From an uncultured Latescibacterota bacterium (GTDB taxonomy: Bacteria > Latescibacterota > UBA2968), in contig OX638329.1 in NCBI GenBank assembly GCA_951812755.1, positions 1,721,339 through 1,785,338 of the forward strand: a DNA stretch of 64,000 bases, given 5' to 3'. The notes under the pieces were generated by a model that saw nothing but the letters and a program-made list of their open reading frames with translations, was not told the DNA's origin and did not search any database. Every line of letters begins with the position of its first letter. The first letter of the stretch is position 1. The translations under genes and the position numbers were made by a program. Positions 8,395 to 17,331 of this stretch are shown one piece after another.

Positions 8395-9782
8395 CCAGAC
8401 GCCTCTCCATCGGTCAGCAAACGCCGCCCTGCTTCGATCTGTCTCAAAACAGAATCGCGTCCTGTTCCGCCATCCAGATTGCGCTGTGCTGTACTGGCTT
8501 CTGCGGACAAAATTGCTTGCGCATCGGTATCGAATACCTCAGATGCTGCGCGCAATGTCTGCATGTCCAATTCTTCTAACTTTTGCCCACGCGCCAGAGC
8601 AGTTCTTACCAGTTCCCCAACGATGCGGTGACATTTGCGAAAAGGTACGCCTTTTCGCACCAGATAATCGGCCAGGTCGGTGGCTAAAATGGTGCCGTCT
8701 ATGGCATCGGCCATCCGCTCGCCTTTAATTTTCATGGTCTGCCATACACCTGCGAAGACAGACAGGGACATCTGTACGGTTTCTGCGGTGTCGAAGACGG
8801 GTTCTTTGTCTTCTTGCATGTCTTTGGCATAAGCCAGCGACACGCCCTTCATCACGGTGAGCAGAGACATCAGATTGCCGTACACGCGCCCTGTTTTGCC
8901 GCGCACCAGTTCCAGTGAATCGGGGTTCTTCTTTTGCGGCATCATGCTCGATCCGGTGCTGAAGGCGTCGGCCAGTTCGACAAATCCAAATTCAGAAGAC
9001 GACCAGATAATCAGATCTTCGCAAAATCGGCTCAAGTGCCCCATCAATATGGATGACGCCGATAAGTACTCCAGAAAATAATCGCGATCACTGACTGCAT
9101 CGATGCTGTTTTCAGTAATGCGATCAAACCCCAGTTCCTCGCGCAGAAATTCTCGGTCAACGGGATATGCACTTCCGGCCAGTGCGCCCGATCCCAGGGG
9201 CATGGCATTTGCGCGTTTCCAACAGTCTTCAAACCGCGAGCGGTCGCGTGATAACATCCAGAACAGGGCCATGGCATAATGCGAGAACCGGATCGGTTGT
9301 GCCTGTTGGACGTGCGTATATCCCGGCATCAGGACATCGATATGCCCTTCGGCAACATCCAATACCACCCCCATTACCCGCTCGATTTGCGCGATCGTAT
9401 TGGCGATTGCCTCGCGCAAAAATAGACGCTCGTCCAGGGCGACTTGATCGTTGCGACTGCGTCCTGTGTGAATTTTCGCGCCGGCATCGCCCGCCAATTC
9501 CGTCAAGCGCTTTTCCACTGCGGTGTGTATGTCTTCCAGATCATCCGTCAATGGCAAGGTGCCTGCGTCGAGTTCACGCTCCACACGATTTAGACCTTCA
9601 AGTACGCGTTCCAGTTCCTGTTTTGTCAATATACCCATTCGGGCCAATGCGCGGGCTTGCGCTCGGCTGCCTTCAATGTCCATTTTGTACAGACGCCGAT
9701 CAAAACCAATGGATGCATTGAATTTTTCCATTAGTTTTTCCGTCGATCCCGCAAATCGCCCTCCCCAGAGCTTTTCAGCCAT
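8391..9782 (-). CDS. argH: Argininosuccinate lyase
   Basis: A 463-aa protein of the fumarase/aspartase superfamily that cleaves argininosuccinate to arginine and fumarate, the last step of arginine synthesis. The N-terminus MAEKLWGGRF is typical of ArgH, and the superfamily signature GSSMMPQKKNPD is present at about residues 275-290; its second serine is the catalytic residue. Start at 9782 is chosen for the conserved N-terminus and a GAGGAAA Shine-Dalgarno sequence; the longer frame beyond it reads through repeats. argG lies 1.6 kb upstream on the same strand, separated by an AAA ATPase gene and a repeat array. Confidence 0.97.
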   Translation of the reverse strand: MAEKLWGGRFAGSTEKLMEKFNASIGFDRRLYKMDIEGSRAQARALARMGILTKQELERVLEGLNRVERELDAGTLPLTDDLEDIHTAVEKRLTELAGDAGAKIHTGRSRNDQVALDERLFLREAIANTIAQIERVMGVVLDVAEGHIDVLMPGYTHVQQAQPIRFSHYAMALFWMLSRDRSRFEDCWKRANAMPLGSGALAGSAYPVDREFLREELGFDRITENSIDAVSDRDYFLEYLSASSILMGHLSRFCEDLIIWSSSEFGFVELADAFSTGSSMMPQKKNPDSLELVRGKTGRVYGNLMSLLTVMKGVSLAYAKDMQEDKEPVFDTAETVQMSLSVFAGVWQTMKIKGERMADAIDGTILATDLADYLVRKGVPFRKCHRIVGELVRTALARGQKLEELDMQTLRAASEVFDTDAQAILSAEASTAQRNLDGGTGRDSVLRQIEAGRRLLTDGEASG

Positions 9783-9806
9783 GGTACATTTCCTCTCAAC
9801 AGAGCC

Positions 9807-9953
9807 GTCATCGCGGCATGGTCCCCGTATAGAATCACTACGGGGCATGCTTGAGCCGCGATCCAGAGTTTTGCCTGTCATCGCGGCATGGTGGTGAGCC
9901 GCGATCCAGAATTTTTGTTTGTCATTGCGGCATGGTTTTAGCCGCAATCCAGT
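9807..9953. repeat. Array of three REP-like inverted repeats
   Basis: Three copies of a unit with the form GTCATYGCGGC - short loop - GCCGCRATCCAG lie at about 9807-9867, 9877-9910 and 9921-9952, just upstream of argH. Each can fold into a hairpin. The same family occurs twice more near 34208-34277. The unit matches the general shape of the GTCATTCCGGC...GCCGGAATCCAG repeats widespread in bacterial genomes. It is not a CRISPR: the intervals are short, unequal and themselves part of the palindrome. Confidence 0.8.
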
Positions 9954-10010
9954 CTATCAAATAAGAACAACAAATATTAGCTAATTTTTTAAGACCGATA
10001 ACTACTCCAC

Positions 10011-11237
10011 TCACTGGAATTTAGCGAGCACGGTTCCCAGTTCGCGGAGAGAGTTGTTACGTCCTGGTGCCTCCATCAAGTCTTGTAGCAATGCGCTATC
10101 GAAAATAGCACTGCCAATGCCGAAATCTGTAATCCAACCATCCAGTGCTGCTTGGTCACCGCGGATATCCTCAAGGTTGATGACTTCTGTGCCGAGTCCG
10201 GGAACGTTTTGTAAGAGTAAAACACCGAGCGAATCCGATAATTTCTCAGAATTAAAGGCATCGAGGAGTTGAGAGCTATGGGTTGTGATAATCACCTGAG
10301 AATGTTCGGAAATTTGCTCAAGAACATTTGTAATGTCCGTTAAAGCACCGGGATGTAGGTTTCGCTCTGGTTCTTCAATGGCAATAAGCGGCGGCAATTC
10401 AGATTCGTTAAGCAAGATGTAATATGCAACCAGACGCAATGTGCCATCCGATGCTCTCTCTAAAGGTATAGACTTCTCGTATCCTTCTAAAAGACATATC
10501 TGGTTATCTCCGTCAATTTTGTACTGGTCCAGTCTAAGATTAGTAGAAGCAGCGAGAGAGTTACTAACGCTTTGGAAACGATCTGGCGTATCCTCGTACC
10601 AGTCCGAGAGTAGTGCCGATAATATCGAACCATCATCATCGAGCTTTGGAGATTTCCCCAACTCTCCTGATAAAAGTAAAGATAATGGAAGCACCTCGAA
10701 ATGCTCTCGTATGAGGTCTGGTCGAAAGTCGTAAAATTTCCACTCCCTAATAAACTCTGTCAAGGCTCTTGTTGTAGGCTTATCACCATAATCACCTGCG
10801 GATTTCAAAGCGAGTTTATTGGACTTATATGGCGTCTCGTTCTTTCCATCTTCATCCTTAACTTTGCCCTGTCCGTCCTGAACTGATATGACGTTTACAT
10901 CGTTAACCAATAATTCTTCAGCAACAACCGGATTGTCAGTCTCCGCTTTCAACTTTAGTTCATACACAGTTAGGGTTTCTTTCACTTTTGTCTGTACTTG
11001 GAAAGTGATATGGCTCGCTTCACCTGCCCAAAGGCGATTTTGGATAAATTCAACTGGAGGCAGTTCTTCTTCTTTCATCATATCATTGAGAAGGTTCAAG
11101 GCGTTCAAGATATTCGATTTTCCACTTGCGTTGGGTCCGACGAGTACTGTCAAAGGCTTTAGCGGTAGCTCAACATCGCGCAAGCTAAGAAAGTTTTTAA
11201 TATGAAATTTCTCTAAAAATGCTTTCTGTTCAGACAT
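10011..11237 (-). CDS. RecF/OLD-like AAA ATPase
   Basis: A 408-aa SMC/RecF-type ATPase. The Walker A motif GPNASGKS is at residues 34-41, just after an F-x-I-K-N-F-L-S-L core typical of these proteins. A Walker B/D-loop region (IAIEEPERNLHPGAL) lies near residue 285, followed by a TTHSSQLLD switch. No TOPRIM nuclease domain is attached and no partner gene for a defence system is adjacent. Members act in DNA repair or anti-phage defence, but many stand alone with unknown roles. Good Shine-Dalgarno sequence (GGAAAGG) before the ATG at 11237. It sits between argH and argG. Confidence 0.85.
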   Translation of the reverse strand: MSEQKAFLEKFHIKNFLSLRDVELPLKPLTVLVGPNASGKSNILNALNLLNDMMKEEELPPVEFIQNRLWAGEASHITFQVQTKVKETLTVYELKLKAETDNPVVAEELLVNDVNVISVQDGQGKVKDEDGKNETPYKSNKLALKSAGDYGDKPTTRALTEFIREWKFYDFRPDLIREHFEVLPLSLLLSGELGKSPKLDDDGSILSALLSDWYEDTPDRFQSVSNSLAASTNLRLDQYKIDGDNQICLLEGYEKSIPLERASDGTLRLVAYYILLNESELPPLIAIEEPERNLHPGALTDITNVLEQISEHSQVIITTHSSQLLDAFNSEKLSDSLGVLLLQNVPGLGTEVINLEDIRGDQAALDGWITDFGIGSAIFDSALLQDLMEAPGRNNSLRELGTVLAKFQ

Positions 11238-11361
11238 GGCTATTCACCTTTCCTTATTTCAGCATCGTCCTTAATGGGCTTGGCCTTTATTCATTCCACG
11301 GCGCCAGTTGTCTGACAATCATGCGGGTTCAAAGTATCGGCCTTCTTGGACTGCTTCCCAT

Positions 11362-12627
11362 TCAGACTTCTCGACGAATGACTTGCTCAGGAATAGCACT
11401 TTGTCCCGCTGCGTGTTGGGCTTTTGCGCCGACGCCGAGGACGTTTAAGAAGCCCTCGGAATCGCGGTGGTCATAGTCGCCGATGTCTTCCATTGAGGCG
11501 GTTTCTTCGGAATAGAGCGAGTGCGGTACATCTTCCGATGACTGAAATAATACTGTGCCCTTGTATGCGGCGACTGTTATTGTGCCAGTCAATAATTTTG
11601 CTATGGGCGCGAGCGCGCCTTGCATCATTTGAGTGGATAAATCGCAGTAATATCCCTGATAGATTTGTTCGGCGAGGGATGAAGAAATCGAATCGTAGAA
11701 TTTTCGCGCGCGTCTGTCCAGAACTTGCTGGAGCAAAAACTCGTAACACACGCCGAGCAGGCAAAGCCCCGGGCTTTCATATACGCCGCGCGATTTAATG
11801 CCGACAAAGCGGTTTTCTACGGTGTGAATACCAATGCCCACGCCGTTTCGCCCGCCAATTTCATTGGCTTTTTGGATTGCGGTCGCGATATCGGTGTCCG
11901 AACCGTTGATTTGCACCGGGCGCCCCGCGTCTATTCTGACGCAGAACAATTCGGGTTTATCCGGCGCTTGCGCGGGAAATACGCCCATGCCCGGTTCGAT
12001 AAAATCGGCGGCGACATCGAGGTATTCGAGTTTGCCCGCTTCGTGTGTGAGGCCCAAAAAATTGGCGTCGGTAGAATACGGTTTTTCATACGTAGCTGTA
12101 ATCGGCAAGTTGTATGCATTGCAAAAATCGATCATTTCTTTGCGCCCGCCAAATATGTCGAGAAACGCGGGGTCGCGCCAGGGGGCATACACGGTTACGC
12201 TGGGCTGGAGCATATTGGCGACGAGTTGAAAACGCACCTGGTCGTTGCCGCGGCCAGTTGCGCCGTGCGCGAGCACATCGATATTGCGGCGTTCCATTTC
12301 CTCCAATAATCCCCGCGTGGTGACATAGCGCGCAATGCCCGTTGTATTCCAATATCCGCCTTCGTAACGCGCTTGTCCAATCAGCATTGCTATGCCCGCT
12401 TCTGCCAGATCGGTTTTTAGATCGATCAGCACGGCTTCACGCGCACCACAAGCCAGCATGCGTTTGGATATATCATCGATATTTTCCTCATCGGGTTGTC
12501 CAATATCGGCGGTTAAACTCACGACATTTACGCCGCGGTCAGCCAGCCATTTTGTCACGGTGCAACTGTCCAATCCTCCCGAGGATGCCAGTGCTACTGT
12601 TTTTCCGCGCAGTTCATTAAGCGTCAT
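11362..12627 (-). CDS. argG: Argininosuccinate synthase
   Basis: A 421-aa enzyme that joins citrulline and aspartate with ATP to make argininosuccinate. The N-terminal PP-loop SSGGLDS (residues 15-21) binds ATP, and the TADIGQPDEE and GATGRGNDQVRFQ blocks are family hallmarks; length is close to the usual 400-450 aa. The downstream neighbour on the minus strand is the AAA ATPase, then argH. It starts 3 bases after the stop of the sugar-isomerase-like gene, so the two are probably co-transcribed although they are functionally unrelated. Confidence 0.96.
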   Translation of the reverse strand: MTLNELRGKTVALASSGGLDSCTVTKWLADRGVNVVSLTADIGQPDEENIDDISKRMLACGAREAVLIDLKTDLAEAGIAMLIGQARYEGGYWNTTGIARYVTTRGLLEEMERRNIDVLAHGATGRGNDQVRFQLVANMLQPSVTVYAPWRDPAFLDIFGGRKEMIDFCNAYNLPITATYEKPYSTDANFLGLTHEAGKLEYLDVAADFIEPGMGVFPAQAPDKPELFCVRIDAGRPVQINGSDTDIATAIQKANEIGGRNGVGIGIHTVENRFVGIKSRGVYESPGLCLLGVCYEFLLQQVLDRRARKFYDSISSSLAEQIYQGYYCDLSTQMMQGALAPIAKLLTGTITVAAYKGTVLFQSSEDVPHSLYSEETASMEDIGDYDHRDSEGFLNVLGVGAKAQHAAGQSAIPEQVIRREV

Positions 12628-12630
12628 GGT

Positions 12631-13485
12631 TCATCCCTCATCTAAAGCAAAACCCGCACTATTCAGTAAATCTATCACATTCTCGCGTGCGTGTCGGATG
12701 CGAATGTCGATTTCTTCAGCGGTAAAATCGCCACCCGTGCCATTTACGCGCTCGACCACCACTGGGCCATCAAAGCCCGATTCGAATGCCGTGGCAAAGA
12801 TGCGCTCAAAATCCACATCCCCTTCGCCGGGAATAGGGAAATTGTTTTCTGCTTTCGGGCCGATGTGATCTTTGGCAATTATTTTACAGGTCTGGTCTGC
12901 AATATGGGGAAAATCATCTTCGGGAGAAATCCCTTCGTAAAAATGGACATTTCCCGGGTCGTAACACGCCCGCACCGAAGGTCGGTCAATTTCGGGTAAT
13001 AACCGGGCCAAATGTTTTGCGGTCGCGGTATTGCCCGTATGCGGTTTGGGGGCGAGGATAATGTCTCGTTCCTGTGCATAGGTCCCCGCTTCTTGCATGT
13101 CTGCGATGTATGCTTCGTGGGCAGCCTGGAAAACTTGGGGCGCGAGCGGTTCATCGGGAAATCGCCGATACCCGCCCGCACCGGCCAGCTGAATCGCCTC
13201 GGCGCCGAGTGCTCGGCACACATCAATTCTGCGCATAAGATAATGTGCGTTATCTCTTGCCGGGGTCGAGCCAAGGCCGATCACGACAGGGGTTAAACCC
13301 GCTTGTTCACACAGGGTCTTCGTTCGATGCACAAGTGGGCCATCGGGATCAAAACCCAGCGTATCTTCGCCTTCGTGGGACCAACCCAAACCCACATAGG
13401 AATATCCCGCGCGGGCAACACCTTCAATTCCTCTCTCGAGGGAGAATTTTGAGTAAGGCAATGTGAGACAGACGAGTTTGACCAA
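12631..13485 (-). CDS. Sugar phosphate isomerase/epimerase-like TIM-barrel protein
   Basis: A 284-aa protein of the AP-endonuclease-2/xylose-isomerase-like TIM-barrel family. Visible metal-site elements include the KPHTGN segment, the CYDPGNVHFYEG block (the DxGN-H signature) and a C-terminal VVVERVNG strand with the last acidic ligand. The start codon is TTG at 13485, supported by a GGAGG Shine-Dalgarno sequence at normal spacing. Family members isomerise or epimerise sugars, inositols or hydroxypyruvate; the substrate is not evident. It fits with the Gfo/Idh/MocA genes further upstream, since these two families often work together in sugar or inositol catabolism. Confidence 0.85.
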   Translation of the reverse strand: MVKLVCLTLPYSKFSLERGIEGVARAGYSYVGLGWSHEGEDTLGFDPDGPLVHRTKTLCEQAGLTPVVIGLGSTPARDNAHYLMRRIDVCRALGAEAIQLAGAGGYRRFPDEPLAPQVFQAAHEAYIADMQEAGTYAQERDIILAPKPHTGNTATAKHLARLLPEIDRPSVRACYDPGNVHFYEGISPEDDFPHIADQTCKIIAKDHIGPKAENNFPIPGEGDVDFERIFATAFESGFDGPVVVERVNGTGGDFTAEEIDIRIRHARENVIDLLNSAGFALDEG

Positions 13486-13503
13486 AAGAGACCTCCACGG
13501 GTG

Positions 13504-14046
13504 TTAGTCGTTTTTCCGCGTTATAAATAGTGCGAGAAATCCGGGTAAAAAGGCGATGGTCCAGGAAAGCAACTTGTAGAGATAATGCGGTCCGCCGAGT
13601 GCGTGACGGGTCCATATACCTAAAATTAAGAAGGCGATCCCGGAAGTCACGGCGGCCAGGATACCCCGGAACAGCGTGCGCTTCAGGTTTTCAGAGATGG
13701 TGCCCACCCACCAGTGGAGCAGGGCCGCGAGGATCCACAATTCCATCCACGCGACGACGATTGCGTTAGCGCGAATGAACGGGCGCAAGAGATAATATCC
13801 ACCGGCGGATAATATGCCGACGGCGAGGCCGCCGAGTGCGCCTAACAAGATCGTTTGTGTTGTTTTGCCGCTGTAGCCAAGGACAGCACCCAAACAGAGG
13901 CACAACAGTGCGCCGTGAAGGATGCCGGCAAACATGCGGTGTTTGATCCCGTGGTGCGCCCACAAAAAATCGCCCAGTGTGCTGAGTGCGGCGAGTATGA
14001 TCGCGGCGACGAGTGCGCGTAATATTCCGTTGAATTGATTGGTCAT
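13504..14046 (-). CDS. Multipass membrane protein, unknown function
   Basis: A 180-aa protein with about five hydrophobic helices (around residues 8-26, 38-57, 64-87, 93-115 and 127-173) and almost no large soluble loops. The charged tail ends in TRKND. No transporter or enzyme signature recognised. It lies between the sulfatase and the isomerase gene with short gaps (17 and 18 bases), so it belongs to the same transcription unit. Confidence 0.7.
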   Translation of the reverse strand: MTNQFNGILRALVAAIILAALSTLGDFLWAHHGIKHRMFAGILHGALLCLCLGAVLGYSGKTTQTILLGALGGLAVGILSAGGYYLLRPFIRANAIVVAWMELWILAALLHWWVGTISENLKRTLFRGILAAVTSGIAFLILGIWTRHALGGPHYLYKLLSWTIAFLPGFLALFITRKND

Positions 14047-14063
14047 GTGCTCGCTCCAGAGAT

Positions 14064-15455
14064 TTATTCCCGATACGCGGGATTGGGCGTGGGTATCACA
14101 GCGCCGGTATCTGTCAGGAATTGGTCTATCAATTTGTCCAATTCGCAGACCAGATCGGGGTATTCGTCCGACAGATTATTTGTTTCGCCAATGTCTTCCG
14201 ATAGGTTGTAGAGTTCTACGCGGTCGCTCAGGTCGTCGTTGTCGCAATAGAATCGGATGAGTTTCCAATCGCCTTTGCGAACATAAGTCGATGGCAGGCC
14301 ATCTGCTGCTGGCGTATAGTGCGGGAAGTGACAGAAAATGGTGTCCCGCGCAAGGGGTGCGCCGCGAAGGGCGGGTGCAAAACTGATGCCGTCAACCGAT
14401 TCAGGGGCGTCGAGGCCGCAGAGTTCGGTCAGTGTGGGAAAGAAATCGATGCTTTGCACGATTGCCTGGTCGTTGCGGCTGCCCGCTTCAATCTGGTTGG
14501 GCCACGCGACAATCAGTGGTTCGCGGGTGCCGCCTTCATAGATATTTGCCTTGCCACCTCTCAGAGGTGCGTTGCTCGTGATGGGTATATCGACATAATC
14601 GGGATGGACGTTTTCTGTCGCGCTCCAGTGTACTCCGCCGTTGTCGGAAAAGAAGATCACGATGGTATTGTCTAAAATTCCCTCTTCCTCCAGCGTTCCA
14701 ATTAATTGTCCTACCGCGTCATCCATTGTTTCAACCATGGCTGCGTAAACGGGATTGTGCTGGGGGTCTTCGATATCGACTTTTTGCGCGTATTTTTCTA
14801 TTACATCCTGTTTGGCGTGCCAGGGTGAATGTACGGAAAACTGCCAGAAATGGAGATAAAAAGGTGTGTCTTTGTTTTCGCGAATAAATTCCATGGCTTC
14901 TTGTGCCATGCGATCTTCCAGATGCTCGCCGGGTTCGCCCTTATTGGGATAGACTTTCCACGGCGCAAACCAGCCATCGGCCAATGGACTGGGGGCAGGT
15001 GTGTGCGGGATATCGATATCGAATCCGTGTTCAAACGGGCTATAAGGCTCGGCACCCAGGTGCCATTTCCCGATGTGTGCGGTTTTATATCCCGCATCGC
15101 GAAATACTGACGATAGGGTTTGATATTCTGTGCTCAAGCGGGTGACGCTTTGCGCGACCAGGGCTTTGTTGTGCGGCGGTCCTTTTTCGCTTAAAAAAGA
15201 TTCGAGTACAATGCGGTCCAGATGGCATCCCGGTGTTGTAATGCCCACGCGTGCGGGCCACAATCCCGTCATGATGCTCGCGCGAGTGGGTGAACACAGC
15301 GGATTGGCTGCGTACGCATTGGTAAACATCATGCCGCGTTTGGCAAGGGCGTCGATATTTGGGGTTTTGCAAAATGCGCTGCCGTATAAGGACGTATCGC
15401 GCCAGCCCAGGTCGTCTGCGAGAATGAATAATACATTTGGTTTGTTTTTTTGCAT
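14064..15455 (-). CDS. Sulfatase (formylglycine-dependent)
   Basis: A 463-aa sulfatase of the alkaline-phosphatase superfamily. The signature CSPTR at Cys54 is the site that maturation enzymes convert to formylglycine; ADDLG near residue 14 supplies metal-binding aspartates, and FSDNGG near residue 270 a further pair. No signal peptide is visible at the chosen start (15455, GAGG Shine-Dalgarno), so either the enzyme is cytoplasmic or the secretion signal is missed. Such enzymes remove sulfate esters from sugars of polysaccharides. A sulfatase fits the carbohydrate-active genes of this window, but the substrate is not readable. No maturation enzyme is encoded here. Confidence 0.93.
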   Translation of the reverse strand: MQKNKPNVLFILADDLGWRDTSLYGSAFCKTPNIDALAKRGMMFTNAYAANPLCSPTRASIMTGLWPARVGITTPGCHLDRIVLESFLSEKGPPHNKALVAQSVTRLSTEYQTLSSVFRDAGYKTAHIGKWHLGAEPYSPFEHGFDIDIPHTPAPSPLADGWFAPWKVYPNKGEPGEHLEDRMAQEAMEFIRENKDTPFYLHFWQFSVHSPWHAKQDVIEKYAQKVDIEDPQHNPVYAAMVETMDDAVGQLIGTLEEEGILDNTIVIFFSDNGGVHWSATENVHPDYVDIPITSNAPLRGGKANIYEGGTREPLIVAWPNQIEAGSRNDQAIVQSIDFFPTLTELCGLDAPESVDGISFAPALRGAPLARDTIFCHFPHYTPAADGLPSTYVRKGDWKLIRFYCDNDDLSDRVELYNLSEDIGETNNLSDEYPDLVCELDKLIDQFLTDTGAVIPTPNPAYRE

Positions 15456-15468
15456 GAGATCCTCTATT

Positions 15469-16614
15469 TCAGACTTTATCAATTCCCTCTTGGGTTTCGG
15501 CAATCAGCAGATCGACAACGTCGCGCAATGCCTCTATTTCAGTGGCACCTTCCAGGGTGCGGATGCGAAAATGGTCAACCTGCCGGTCCGCACTGCTGCC
15601 GTCGCGGATGATTTCGGATACGCGGTGTAATTCGTCTTCGCAGCCGAGTGCGCGGGCGTCTTCGGCTAATTGTTCAATTAGTCCGCGTGCGTAGTCGTCG
15701 ATGTCCATGCGCCCGCCGTCGTGCGTATCACCCAGGAACGCAAATACCCCGTAGCGCTGTGCAAGCCAGCGATTTTCGGCGATGATTTCGGTGCGCGGCT
15801 CGGGAGGCAGGGTGCCTGCCCGCGCCTGTCGCAGCAGCATGCGGATGAGGGATGCGTAGAGTGCGGCTATGCATACTGCGTCTTCAACGCGCGAACAGGT
15901 GTCGCAGATGCGTATTTCCACTGTTGGATAAGCGTTGCCGGGGCGGATGTCCCACCAGAGTTCGCTGCCGTCTTCGATGAAGTTCAGGCGCTGGTAGTCT
16001 TCTACGAGTTGCTCGTATTCGGCAAGAGAATACAGGGCCCCGGGGAGGCCGGTGCGCGGGAGGGCACTGAAGATGTTCAAGCGATAGGACTTGAAGCCAG
16101 TGAGGTTTCCGCCGCTGAACGGCGACGAGGTGGATAGCGCGTGGAAGAGGGGCAGGTACCGGCGAAGTGCGGTCATGACGCGGATGCGTTCATCCTGGTT
16201 GCCGAAGCTGGCGTGGATATGCATGCCCCCGATGAGCAACCGCCGTACGGATTCCTGGTACGTGACTGCAAATTCCTCATAACGCTCTTTGGGCGTGGGC
16301 GTCTGTGCAGACCACGACGCGAAGGGATGAGTAGAGGCAGCTATCACTGCGGCACCGTATTGTGCGGCACCCTCAATGACTATCCGACGGGTCTCTATCA
16401 GTGCCGTGCGGACTTCGGCTATTGATGTGCAGACGCGGGTATTGGCCTCTATTTGGGAGCGGAGAAATTCTGTTACTACTTTGTGCGGTCCGCTGTTCTT
16501 TTCGCAAACGGTGAGGATGCCCGGGTCGGGGTCGGCAAGCAGGTCGCGGGTGTTGGGGTCAACGAGAAAGAATTCTTCTTCGACGCCGAGGGTGATTTTG
16601 AGGTTTTTATCCAT
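15469..16614 (-). CDS. Carboxylate-amine ligase of the GCS2/YbdK family
   Basis: A 381-aa ATP-grasp-like ligase of the glutamate-cysteine ligase type 2 group. It opens with LGVEEEFFLVDP, the conserved start of the family, and contains the GGMHIHASFG and WWDIRPGNAYPTVEIRICD blocks that form the active site. YbdK-type enzymes have weak glutamate-cysteine ligase activity, and their true substrates are mostly unknown. Length is standard. It lies 13 bases upstream of the sulfatase start and 10 bases downstream of the HAD hydrolase, in one run of minus-strand genes. Confidence 0.92.
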   Translation of the reverse strand: MDKNLKITLGVEEEFFLVDPNTRDLLADPDPGILTVCEKNSGPHKVVTEFLRSQIEANTRVCTSIAEVRTALIETRRIVIEGAAQYGAAVIAASTHPFASWSAQTPTPKERYEEFAVTYQESVRRLLIGGMHIHASFGNQDERIRVMTALRRYLPLFHALSTSSPFSGGNLTGFKSYRLNIFSALPRTGLPGALYSLAEYEQLVEDYQRLNFIEDGSELWWDIRPGNAYPTVEIRICDTCSRVEDAVCIAALYASLIRMLLRQARAGTLPPEPRTEIIAENRWLAQRYGVFAFLGDTHDGGRMDIDDYARGLIEQLAEDARALGCEDELHRVSEIIRDGSSADRQVDHFRIRTLEGATEIEALRDVVDLLIAETQEGIDKV

Positions 16615-16624
16615 ATTGGGCCTT

Positions 16625-17320
16625 TTATGCGATTGCTTCAGCCAATTCTGTAAAATTGGCGACGGTTACATCTGCGCGATACGGCGAATCTTCGTATGGC
16701 AGGTCATAGCGGTTCACGTAAGCACCTCGCAAACCGCAGGCGCGGGCACCCACCACATCAAACGAGTTGGCGGATACCATCATGCATTCGCCTACTTCCA
16801 GTCCCAGGATTTGCGCGGCGCGGCGATATACGGCGGGATGTGGCTTGAATGCGCCCATTGTCGTTACTGAGATGACGTCGTCGAAATTCCATTGGATCCG
16901 GTTTTTCGCCAGGTGATCGAGAAAGGCGGGGTCGCCGTTGGATAGTCCGACGAGTTTGTAGCGCGCGCCCAATTTTTCCAGCCCTGCTCTGACTTCGGGA
17001 AAGGGTGACAGTTCCTGCCAGCAGGCGAGAAATGTCTGTACTTCCTCTTTTGACATTTCAATTTTATTCAGGGCGAGCACATATACAAATGCCCGTCGCA
17101 CTGTCTCCAGGTAGCCTCCGTGCCCGAGCATCATGATTGTGTCCTGAAATTGCTCCAATCGCTGGCGATAACGCCATTGCTGCCAGAACTGTTCTGCTGT
17201 GGTGTCGGATCCTTTTTCTCGCAACATGTCGTCGATAAACGGTGTCAAACTGCCACCCAGATCCAAAATCGTGCCAAATAAGTCGAATGTCAATGCCTGT
17301 ACTTGTTCTAATTTTGCCAT
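16625..17320 (-). CDS. HAD-superfamily hydrolase, haloacid dehalogenase type II-like
   Basis: A 231-aa protein with the HAD nucleophile segment FDLFGTILD (Asp13), a GLSNGD motif II, a lysine in FKPHPAVY and the MVSANSFDVVGARACGLRGAYVNR block. The last is characteristic of type II haloacid dehalogenases. The start at 17320 is preferred over the ATG at 17332 because GGAGG lies 5 bases before it; the earlier ATG overlaps the stop of the preceding gene. Homologues act on 2-haloacids or on phosphorylated metabolites, so the name does not prove dehalogenation. Confidence 0.88.
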   Translation of the reverse strand: MAKLEQVQALTFDLFGTILDLGGSLTPFIDDMLREKGSDTTAEQFWQQWRYRQRLEQFQDTIMMLGHGGYLETVRRAFVYVLALNKIEMSKEEVQTFLACWQELSPFPEVRAGLEKLGARYKLVGLSNGDPAFLDHLAKNRIQWNFDDVISVTTMGAFKPHPAVYRRAAQILGLEVGECMMVSANSFDVVGARACGLRGAYVNRYDLPYEDSPYRADVTVANFTELAEAIA

Positions 17321-17331
17321 TGAGGCCTCCA

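Noticed and set aside
9807-9953. CRISPR array
   Set aside because: Only three units, with unequal intervals that are part of the palindromes, and no cas genes in the window.
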